From contig NZ_SPQZ01000001.1 of assembly GCF_004570845.1 (NCBI RefSeq), forward strand, positions 62,001 to 126,000: DNA of 64,000 nucleotides, read 5' to 3'. The stretch comes from Orlajensenia leifsoniae (GTDB lineage: Bacteria > Actinomycetota > Actinomycetes > Actinomycetales > Microbacteriaceae). Of this stretch, positions 44,872 to 51,920 are shown in pieces. The position numbers and the translations under genes are program-made. Position 1 is the stretch's first letter. Every line of letters begins with the position of its first letter. The notes beneath the pieces were generated by a model. It did no database searches. It saw only the letters and a program-made list of their open reading frames with translations, and was not told the origin of the DNA.

Positions 44872-45450
44872 ATGGCATCCGACGCAGCTCATCAGAAGCG
44901 CGCCCTGCGCGCCGAGCACCGCGAACGCCGGCAGAACATGTCGACCCGGGAACGGGAGGCGGCGACGGCCGGGTTCACCGAGAACCTCGAGGCCATCACG
45001 ATCGACCTGTCGGCCCGCTCCATCGCCTGCTACCTCTCACTCCCGACAGAGCCGAACACCCGCCCGTACATCAACTGGGCGGAGTCCCAGGGCATCAGGG
45101 TGCTGTTCCCGATCAGCCGGCAGGACGGCCTGCTCGACTGGACCGTCGGCGAGGAGCAGGCGGAGACCGAGGGCATCTACGGGATGCCCGAGGCCGTCGG
45201 CGAACTGCTCGGCCCCATCGCGATCAACGACGTCGACCTCATCATCGTGCCGGCATCCGCCGTCGACTCGACGGGCATGCGCATGGGCTGGGGCCGGGGC
45301 TATTTCGACAAGACGCTGGGATCGATGCAGAATTGTCCTCCGGTGTATGCCGTCGTCTTCGACTCCGAGGTCGTCGACGTGGTGCCCCGCGAGCGTCACG
45401 ACTCCCCCGTCGACGGGGCCGTCACGCCGACGCGCATCCTCGCTTTCTGA
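44872..45450 (+). CDS. 5-formyltetrahydrofolate cyclo-ligase
   Basis: The product has 192 residues. Motifs are the N-terminal RAEHRERRQ, YLSLPTEPNT and the ATP/folate site GMRMGWGRGYFDKTL. It converts 5-formyl-THF to 5,10-methenyl-THF. TAGACT (44857-44862 by its first base at 44860) precedes the ATG by 6 nt. It is divergent from galU and heads a rightward group with FmdB and MscL, the same order as in mycobacteria. Confidence 0.93.
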   Translation: MASDAAHQKRALRAEHRERRQNMSTREREAATAGFTENLEAITIDLSARSIACYLSLPTEPNTRPYINWAESQGIRVLFPISRQDGLLDWTVGEEQAETEGIYGMPEAVGELLGPIAINDVDLIIVPASAVDSTGMRMGWGRGYFDKTLGSMQNCPPVYAVVFDSEVVDVVPRERHDSPVDGAVTPTRILAF

Positions 45451-45490
45451 CTTCCCCTGATCCACGAGCACCACACAGCACGGAGACCCA

Positions 45491-45847
45491 GTGCCCACCT
45501 ACTCTTACCGCTGCACGGAGTGCGACAACGCCTTCGACATCCAGCAGTCCTTCACCGATGACAGCCTGTCGATCTGCGAGGTCTGCGGCGGGCGACTCCG
45601 CAAGGTGTTCAACACCATCGGCGTGACCTTCAACGGCTCCGGCTTCTACCGCAACGATTCCCGTGCAGGGGCCACCGGAGGCTCCGGCGGCTCGAAGTCG
45701 TCGGGTGCCGGGAGCGTCACGGGATCGACCAGCTCCTCGTCGGGGTCGTCGTCCTCGTCGTCAGGTTCGTCAGGGTCGTCGTCCTCGTCGTCCGGCTCGT
45801 CCGGTTCGTCCGGCTCGGGTTCGACGTCGGGCTCCTCCTCGTCATAG
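45491..45847 (+). CDS. FmdB-type zinc-ribbon protein with Ser/Gly tail
   Basis: The product has 118 residues. Residues 1-42 form the FmdB zinc ribbon with CTEC and CEVC motifs, the standard form of this regulatory-type family. From about residue 58 the protein is almost entirely Ser and Gly, an unusual low-complexity tail of ~60 residues. GGAG precedes the GTG. Relatives usually end with a short tail, so the length here is odd. The role in metabolism is unclear. Confidence 0.88.
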   Translation: MPTYSYRCTECDNAFDIQQSFTDDSLSICEVCGGRLRKVFNTIGVTFNGSGFYRNDSRAGATGGSGGSKSSGAGSVTGSTSSSSGSSSSSSGSSGSSSSSSGSSGSSGSGSTSGSSSS

Positions 45848-45888
45848 CCTCGATGGAGAAACGCTCAACACTCGACGAGGGGAAGCAC

Positions 45889-46308
45889 GTGCTCAAGGGA
45901 TTCCGGGAATTCATCCTCCGAGGCAATGTCATCGATCTGGCCGTCGCCGTCGTCATCGGTGCCGCCTTCACAGCGGTGGTCAACTCCATCGTCACGAACC
46001 TGTTCAACCCGCTGATCGGCGCGCTGTTCAAGGCCGAGAGCCTCGACGAGTCGCTGGTCTGGACCATCGCCCTGCCCACAGGGTCTGCGGAGGTGAAGTT
46101 CGGCGCCGTCATCGGGTCGGTCATCACGTTCCTAATCGTGGCGGCAGTCGTCTACTTCGTCTTCGTGCTTCCGATCAACAAGCTCAAGGAAGCCCAGGAG
46201 CGCCGACGCAAGGCCGGCGTGTCCGAGCCGGATGCCCCGGACACCGAGCTCGACATCCTCAGCGACATCCGCGACCTTCTCGCCGCCCAGGCTCGAACCC
46301 GCGACTGA
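45889..46308 (+). CDS. mscL: Large-conductance mechanosensitive channel
   Basis: The product has 139 residues. LKGFREFILRGNVIDLAVAVVIGAAF gives the N-terminal helix and first membrane segment (key part GNVIDLAVAVVIG); a second membrane segment lies at about 75-97 and a C-terminal helix is charged. It opens under membrane tension to release solutes. The GTG at 45889 follows GAGGGG by 6 nt and gives the canonical MLKGF start; an ATG at 45853 would add a 12-residue tail without a ribosome site. Confidence 0.94.
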   Translation: MLKGFREFILRGNVIDLAVAVVIGAAFTAVVNSIVTNLFNPLIGALFKAESLDESLVWTIALPTGSAEVKFGAVIGSVITFLIVAAVVYFVFVLPINKLKEAQERRRKAGVSEPDAPDTELDILSDIRDLLAAQARTRD

Positions 46309-46349
46309 GCGGCATCCGCCGGACCTGACGGACGAGTCAGGGCCGAGTC

Positions 46350-46385
46350 GTGCCGAGCCGAGCCGTGCCGAGCCGAGCCGTGCCG
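46350..46385. repeat. Two and a half 15-bp repeats after mscL
   Basis: Tandem GTGCCGAGCCGAGCC units lie in the spacer between mscL and the convergent small gene. They look like a slippage product and I see no function. Confidence 0.7.
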
Positions 46386-46386
46386 C

Positions 46387-46578
46387 CTACCAGTGCGGCG
46401 GTCGGTCGCGCTTGAGCCGCTCGTCGTTGGGTCCGGCCGGGCCGGATGACGCAGGCGGCTCGTCGCGCTCGACCGGAGACTCCGGGCTCGTATCGGTGCC
46501 CTCGACGGCGGTCAGACGGGCACGACGATTGCGTGTGCCGTGCTTCTGAACGTGCTGTCTGGGGCCCTCGTCTGTCAC
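46387..46578 (-). CDS. Small conserved-type actinobacterial protein
   Basis: The product has 63 residues: basic at the start, acidic in the middle, ending NDERLKRDRPPHW. That C-terminal pattern recurs in small actinobacterial proteins of unknown function. The GTG at 46578 lies 7 nt after TAGGCT (46586-46591, minus strand), which supports real expression of this short frame. Confidence 0.62.
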   Translation of the reverse strand: MTDEGPRQHVQKHGTRNRRARLTAVEGTDTSPESPVERDEPPASSGPAGPNDERLKRDRPPHW

Positions 46579-46614
46579 GTCGTCCAGCCTACGCCGGGCG
46601 TCCGGTGGCAGGAC

Positions 46615-49600
46615 TCAGCGCAGTCCTGAGGGCGACACGATGGAGATGGGTGCGGTCTCGGTGTCGATTCCGGGCACCACAGCGGTCGGCGCGCCGAGGA
46701 GGCCGGCGATGCGTGTGGCGACGGCATCCGGATCGGCGAACAGCTCGAAGGCGTGCACGCGCAGGTAGTGCCAGCCGAGGCGCCGCAGCACGTCGGGGCG
46801 CAGCCGCAGCGACTCGCGCAGGCTCATCGTGCCGACCACGGCGTCTGTCTCGACGACCAGTGCCTTGCCCCGGAACGATGCGGCCAGGGCGAGCTTCTCG
46901 CGGTGGCCGAGCTCGACGGTGACGCCGCGCACACGCAGGCGCTCAGCGAGGTCGATGAGCATCGCCTCGCTCGCGATGGCCGTCGGCGGGGTGGACTCGG
47001 CGAGGTCGATCTGCTCGAGCACCTGGGCGAGGGCGAGGATGCCATGCCTGCGGCGGTCCTCGTCGATGTCGCTGGGAGTGAAGCAGGAGACGATGTCCAT
47101 GGCCCGACGGGCGCGGGTCATGCCCACGGCCAGCAGGCGGTCGCCGCCCGCCTCTCCCAGGGCGCCGAAGTTCGACAGCAGGCGGCCGTGCGGGGTGCGC
47201 CCGTAGCCGATCGAGAAGATGACCCTGTCGCGGCTCTGGGCCGTCGCCTGCTCGAGAGTGAGCACGGTGAAGGGCTCGGCTGTGTCGTTGAGGATGAAGC
47301 TCGACAGGTCGGTGCGCTTCGCGAACGCGGCGAGCACCGCCTGGTGCACGCGCACGGCGTGACGGCCGGATGCCGTGATCACCATGAGCGACTCGCGAGG
47401 ACGCTTGACGGCGTGGTCGATGACGAGCTCCACGACCTTCGCCACCTCGGCGTCGACGCTCTCGACGGCCCCGCTCTCGTTGTCGGGCATGCCGTGGCCG
47501 CCGACGACGTAGTGCAGGTTGAGGCTGCCGTGTCCGAGGAAGCTTCCGGCCCACGGGAGGGCGTCGATGCGTCCGGCGTAGAAGCGGCGGTTGACGAGCT
47601 CGGCGAGGTCCTCTCCCCCGGCTCGGTAGCTGCGCGTGAGGGTGAGGGTCGGCAGCAGTTCGCCGAGGCGTGCCAGAGCCGAATCGGCGTGCAGGGCGTC
47701 GACGCCCGGACCCTCGGGTGCGTCGGCTGCGGCATCCGCCGCTCCACGGATGCCGGTGTCGAACAGCGACGGCGTCTGGGTCACCGGGTCACCGAACGCG
47801 ACGATCTGCTTTCCGCGACGGATGGCGCCCAGGTTCTCGGCGAAGCTGGTGGCGCCGGCATCGACGAGGAGCACGGTGTCGAAGACGATGTCGTCGGTGA
47901 TCTCGGCCACGTCGTAGGGCGAGGCCAGCCACACCGGCGCGACGACCTTCCCGAGATGGGGAGCGGCCAGGTGGAGGTTGCGGGGGTTCGTGCGATCGGA
48001 GCGCAGCAGGCGACGCAGCTGGTCGGCCTCCTCGGGCCAGTCGACGACGCCGATCTTCCAGGTCTCGGCGAGCAGGGCCGCGAGCAGGCCGCCGGATGCC
48101 GAGGCATGGGCCTCGTCGACGAGCTTGAAGTCGGCCTCGAGCCTGTCGAGGACGCCGGTGTTGGCGTTCAGGAGGGCCTTGTCGCCGGCGAGCATCGACT
48201 CGAGCACGGACTGCCACCAGGCGAGTTCGAGCTCGGAGACGACGTCCTCCTCGGCGACGTGGCGGCGCGACAGGTCGGTGAGCAGCGGGTCGAGGTTCAG
48301 GTCGCGGAGGTGCGCCAGCAGGGCCGTGCGCTCCTGCAGGTTGGCGAGCACCTCGGACTCCGCCGCGAGGCCGGACATCGTGTAGATCAGTTCGCGCGTG
48401 GGACGCGAGGCGAGCTGGCGCGGGGTGCCGGCGGTGCCGAGGGGAGCGTCGAGACGAGCGAGGTCCTCCGTGACGCGCTGGTAGGCGACATGCACATCGG
48501 CGATGCCGACGGGGACGGCCGGCGTCGAGCCCGCCACAACGTAGCGCTGCCAGAGGGTGCGTTGCTGTTGCACGCGGCGAAGCGCCTCGTTCATGTCGGT
48601 GACGTGCACGCCGGGCCGCAGGTACTCCTGGGCCAGCTTCTTGAGGCGGCGGCGGTTGGCGCCGGTCATCTCGGGGGCGTCGCGGCGGGTGGAGGTGGCT
48701 GCGATGAGCTCGACCAGCGAGCGGTCGTAGACCGAGGGCTGGAACTTGTCGAGCGTCTCGCGGATGTCGAGGAGCAGGCGCAGGTAGATGCCGAGCTCGG
48801 CGATCGACTCGAACGGCCGCAGACGGGTCTGGCCGACGAGGGCGTTCGCGCGCTCGATGAGGCGCGGCAGCTCCTGCGTGTTCAGGCGCTTCGCGAGCGC
48901 GTGGGCGTTGTCGGCGTCCTGGGTCGAGGTGAAGGATGCGCCGTACCAGGGCGAGTCGCCCGGGCCGTAGCGGAACTCGCCCAACGCAGCGGCCTTGATG
49001 AGGGCGGCGGCGGCACCGGCGCGGTCGCCGGCGAGGGCGACGATGGAGGAGTGGTCGAGGCGTGCCGTCGTGGCGGGCGGGGTGGGCAGCAGAGACAGCC
49101 GGGTGAGCTCGCCCAGGGCATCGAGAACCGAGACACCCAGGGCGGGGTCCCGGCGTGTCAGAGCGCCACGGTAGTCGAGGAGGACCTTGCGCAGGCGCAC
49201 GAGGGCGTCGTCGACGTCGCTCACCTGGGGCCGTTCGGCCTTCTCGTTGCGACCGATCGACAGCATCAGGTCGCGGCGCAGGGTGCGGGCCGACACGGCG
49301 GCGCCGGGAAGGCCCACCTGTCCGAGCCTGTGGGCGATGCCCTCGAGGCTCGCGCGGCGCGCACTCACGACGAGAACGCGCTTGTGCTGGCCGATGAGGG
49401 TGCCGAGGGCGTTGACGATCGTCTGGGTGCCGCCGGTGCCCGGCAGCGTCTTCACGACGAGGGAGTTGCCGGCGGAGATCTGCGCGACGACGTTCTCCTG
49501 CTCGGGGTCGGCGTCGAGCAGCAGCACGTCCGTCGCCGGCGGGCGCGAGTCCTGGCCCATGGCCTGCACGGGGTTGTAGGCACTCTCGATGCGCTCGCGG

Positions 49601-50391
49601 GCCGCGGGATTGCCCGCGACGGCGTCGATGACGGGGTGGTCGAGCTTGGCGGCATCCGTCGTCATGCGACGACCGACGTCGGAGAACGACGAGACCACGA
49701 GGCGAGGGGCGACGCTGAACCACGCCAGGTGCGAGGTGAGGCCGCGGAGACGATCGATGACGGGCTGGGGCTTGAAGTCGCCGTTCGAGACGGCGAGAGC
49801 CACGAAGGCGTCGGCGTCGAGGGTGATCTGGAACTGCTCCTTGAGGGCGTGGGCGAGTTCCGGGTTCAGGAACGGCGCGCCCTTGAGCTTCAGCTCGAAG
49901 TCACGACCGTAGCGGCGGATGGCGAGAGGGCGCAGCAGCACCGGGGCGAGGTACTCGACGTCGTCGTGAGTCCACTGGGCGAGGCCGATGCCGAGGTGCA
50001 CGCTCTCGATGCCGCGCATGGAGCGCAGCTCGATGCCCTTCTGCGTGATGGCGCCGGCGGCGAGCCGGGCGTTCCGCAGGGCGAGTTCGTCGCGGATGAG
50101 GCTGGACAACAGCACGGTCTTGCCCGTGATGAACTGCGGGAGTCCTCCGGGGTGCGTGACGCTCAGCTCGATGCGCGTGCGCGGCTGGTCGTCGAAGTGG
50201 AGCAGCGGGGAACGCCCGCCGATGGCGGCGAGTTCGTCGCGCCAGCGCTGCCACTCGGGCTCGGCGATGTTCGCCGGACGTTCAGCCGGATCGCCCGTGG
50301 TGACGGCGTGCGGTGCAGTCACTTGGGCAGGGGGAAGGTTCGACGACGTCTGATCAGAATCGTCGTCAGTCTTTCGGTCGAGGCGCCACAC
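46615..50391 (-). CDS. Very large SF1-helicase-like (DUF4011-type) protein with degenerate ATPase motifs
   Basis: The product has 1,258 residues. An N-terminal DUF4011-like region (about 45-270) is followed by an SF1 helicase core and a C-terminal nuclease-like domain (about 1165-1240, with LVVETDAVVGT and LRRLGWHYLRVHAFELF). Walker A reads TLPGTGGTQT at 315-324 instead of GPPGTGKSQT, so the lysine is missing. The Walker B-like LLVDAGATSF lacks the Asp-Glu pair, and the nuclease-like domain lacks the usual catalytic run. It may be an inactive scaffold or an ancient antiviral or repair factor turned structural. TAGGGT precedes the GTG by 6 nt (50398-50403, minus strand). Confidence 0.8.
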   Translation of the reverse strand: MWRLDRKTDDDSDQTSSNLPPAQVTAPHAVTTGDPAERPANIAEPEWQRWRDELAAIGGRSPLLHFDDQPRTRIELSVTHPGGLPQFITGKTVLLSSLIRDELALRNARLAAGAITQKGIELRSMRGIESVHLGIGLAQWTHDDVEYLAPVLLRPLAIRRYGRDFELKLKGAPFLNPELAHALKEQFQITLDADAFVALAVSNGDFKPQPVIDRLRGLTSHLAWFSVAPRLVVSSFSDVGRRMTTDAAKLDHPVIDAVAGNPAARERIESAYNPVQAMGQDSRPPATDVLLLDADPEQENVVAQISAGNSLVVKTLPGTGGTQTIVNALGTLIGQHKRVLVVSARRASLEGIAHRLGQVGLPGAAVSARTLRRDLMLSIGRNEKAERPQVSDVDDALVRLRKVLLDYRGALTRRDPALGVSVLDALGELTRLSLLPTPPATTARLDHSSIVALAGDRAGAAAALIKAAALGEFRYGPGDSPWYGASFTSTQDADNAHALAKRLNTQELPRLIERANALVGQTRLRPFESIAELGIYLRLLLDIRETLDKFQPSVYDRSLVELIAATSTRRDAPEMTGANRRRLKKLAQEYLRPGVHVTDMNEALRRVQQQRTLWQRYVVAGSTPAVPVGIADVHVAYQRVTEDLARLDAPLGTAGTPRQLASRPTRELIYTMSGLAAESEVLANLQERTALLAHLRDLNLDPLLTDLSRRHVAEEDVVSELELAWWQSVLESMLAGDKALLNANTGVLDRLEADFKLVDEAHASASGGLLAALLAETWKIGVVDWPEEADQLRRLLRSDRTNPRNLHLAAPHLGKVVAPVWLASPYDVAEITDDIVFDTVLLVDAGATSFAENLGAIRRGKQIVAFGDPVTQTPSLFDTGIRGAADAAADAPEGPGVDALHADSALARLGELLPTLTLTRSYRAGGEDLAELVNRRFYAGRIDALPWAGSFLGHGSLNLHYVVGGHGMPDNESGAVESVDAEVAKVVELVIDHAVKRPRESLMVITASGRHAVRVHQAVLAAFAKRTDLSSFILNDTAEPFTVLTLEQATAQSRDRVIFSIGYGRTPHGRLLSNFGALGEAGGDRLLAVGMTRARRAMDIVSCFTPSDIDEDRRRHGILALAQVLEQIDLAESTPPTAIASEAMLIDLAERLRVRGVTVELGHREKLALAASFRGKALVVETDAVVGTMSLRESLRLRPDVLRRLGWHYLRVHAFELFADPDAVATRIAGLLGAPTAVVPGIDTETAPISIVSPSGLR

Positions 50392-50472
50392 ACCGACACC
50401 CTAAATCGATAGTGCGGCATTCCGTCGGAGGCCGGTCGGGTTTTCGCCAGACCGGCCTCGCGTCGGAATCGC

Positions 50473-50889
50473 TCAGGCCGCCCGCACGTAGCGGGTCTTG
50501 GGGCCGTCGGTGCCGCCGACCACGGCGTTGTCGGGGATCATGGCGTCGCGCTCGAGGTGGTGCCCGGCGACGATGCGCGCGTTCGCGCCGATGCGCGAAT
50601 GGCTTCCGATGCGAGCGCTGTCGCTGACGACTGCTCCGGCACCGATGTGCACGTTGGCGCCGATGAATGCGTGCGCGCCGAGCATGGCGTCGCGGTCGAT
50701 CCAACTGCCTGCGCCCACCCAGGCGTCGCGCCCGATGCTCGCGCCGTTCTCGACATAAGCGGTCGACGCCACGTACGCCGTAGCGTCCACATGCGCCTTG
50801 GGCGAGACGAATCCGCCGCCGTTGGAGTGTCGCCGGTACTTGGTGACGACGCCCTTCTCGAGCTCGACTTCTTCGTTCACACGTCTCAC
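50473..50889 (-). CDS. Left-handed beta-helix (hexapeptide repeat) protein
   Basis: The product has 138 residues. About ten hexapeptide turns such as ASIGRD-AWVGAG-SWIDRD and HIGAG-AVVSDS form a left-handed beta-helix typical of acyltransferases, acetyltransferases or polymer-forming proteins. No catalytic His loop is evident, so an enzymatic role is not certain. The GTG at 50889 follows a GGGAAA stretch; a second GTG three codons later is an alternative. Confidence 0.8.
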   Translation of the reverse strand: MRRVNEEVELEKGVVTKYRRHSNGGGFVSPKAHVDATAYVASTAYVENGASIGRDAWVGAGSWIDRDAMLGAHAFIGANVHIGAGAVVSDSARIGSHSRIGANARIVAGHHLERDAMIPDNAVVGGTDGPKTRYVRAA

Positions 50890-51006
50890 GGGGTTTCCCT
50901 GCCTTCCGAGGGCTGCTGGGGAGTCTTGACTTCGTTCGCCCTACGATGACAAGAACGCCTGATGATCAGCCGCTATTCCGCTGACAATACGGCTACCAGA
51001 GTTCTC

Positions 51007-51498
51007 TCAGGGCAGCGACACCGTCTCGTTCTCTCCGCCGTCGTAGCGCTCGCCCGTCAGCTTCGCCTTGACGAAGCTGATGACCGTCGCGATGCGCCCT
51101 CCGGGGGAATCCCAGTACTCGCCGCTCTCCGCCGAGACCTTGAACAGCACGGCCTGCGGGCTGTCCGGACCGTCGGGGAGCCAGGCCTCCACGGCCGGGT
51201 TCCAGAGCTCGTGCAGCTTGGCGGCATCCGTCACCACCTCCGCCGTTCCGGAGAACGACACGAACGACGACCCGCTGGTGAGGGAGACGCCCACGCTCGG
51301 GTTCAGGCTGATCTCGGCGGCATCGCGGGAGTCGGCCTCGGCGATGATCCAGATCACGCCCTCGTCGGTGATCTCCTGGGGTGACATCGGGCGACTCACG
51401 ACGTGGCCTTCGCCATCGATGGTCGTGAGCATGGCGATCGGGATCTTCCGAGCGAGTTCGACGATGCGGATTCGGGGATCTTCGGTCGTGTCGGTCAT
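51007..51498 (-). CDS. General stress protein 26-like PPOX/FMN-binding protein
   Basis: The product has 163 residues with a split-barrel fold: IAMLTTIDGEGHVVSRPM, ASRDAAEISLNPSVGVSL and YWDSPGGRIATVISFVKAKLTGE match the pyridoxamine 5'-phosphate oxidase-related FMN-binding family. It may act in oxidative or general stress. The ATG at 51498 follows GGAG; an ATG twelve codons upstream is less likely. Confidence 0.85.
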   Translation of the reverse strand: MTDTTEDPRIRIVELARKIPIAMLTTIDGEGHVVSRPMSPQEITDEGVIWIIAEADSRDAAEISLNPSVGVSLTSGSSFVSFSGTAEVVTDAAKLHELWNPAVEAWLPDGPDSPQAVLFKVSAESGEYWDSPGGRIATVISFVKAKLTGERYDGGENETVSLP

Positions 51499-51605
51499 GT
51501 CCGTGCTCCTTGCTCGGGCGGGGGCCTCCGTCATCGGGGCGCTCCCTCGACGCTAGGTTCACCGCTCGCCGGCTGACAGGGGTTGACAGCGCTACGATCG
51601 CCCTC

Positions 51606-51920
51606 ATGCCGAACGAGGATCGCCCAGCCCTGCTCACCGTTGCTGACGTCGCCGCCAGGTTCGGCGTCTCGACCTCGACCGTGCGGGTCTGGCTCAGCCA
51701 TCGCGACGCCGGTGCCACGGGCGGAGTGCCGTCGATCCTGCCGGAGCCCCTCGCCCGCGGCGTGGTCTGGCTCGCCGACGACATCGAGGCCGTCGCGGCG
51801 CAGATCGAGGGCAGGAGCCGCACGGGCGGGAGGCCGAAGTCCGTCGTCGTCGAGATGGAGACCGAGGCCGAGCCCGAGACCGCGGCACCGCCAGCCGAGA
51901 CCGAATCGCCCGCTACCTGA
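51606..51920 (+). CDS. Small helix-turn-helix (MerR/excisionase-like) protein
   Basis: The product has 104 residues. The winged helix-turn-helix is TVADVAARFGVSTSTVRVWLSHRD at about 11-34 (key parts VADVAARFGV and STVRVWL), as in MerR-like or excisionase DNA-binding domains, followed by a RRP-type linker and an acidic Pro/Glu/Ala tail. TACGAT at 51593-51598 precedes the ATG by 7 nt. It overlaps the stop region of the convergent metalloprotease gene by 8 bp. The target is unknown. Confidence 0.8.
   Translation: MPNEDRPALLTVADVAARFGVSTSTVRVWLSHRDAGATGGVPSILPEPLARGVVWLADDIEAVAAQIEGRSRTGGRPKSVVVEMETEAEPETAAPPAETESPAT

Noticed and set aside
45853-45888. ATG start for MscL at 45853
   Set aside because: It lacks a ribosome site, whereas GTG at 45889 follows GAGGGG and gives the canonical MLKGF start.
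46753-50412. A long rightward open frame opposite the DUF4011-type gene
   Set aside because: It mirrors the real leftward gene because high GC at third codon positions keeps the opposite frame open. Its product is Arg/Gly/His-rich without known motifs.
51583-51588. TTGACA as a -35 box for the small helix-turn-helix gene
   Set aside because: It is only 4 bp from the TACGAT box, too close for a normal promoter spacing.
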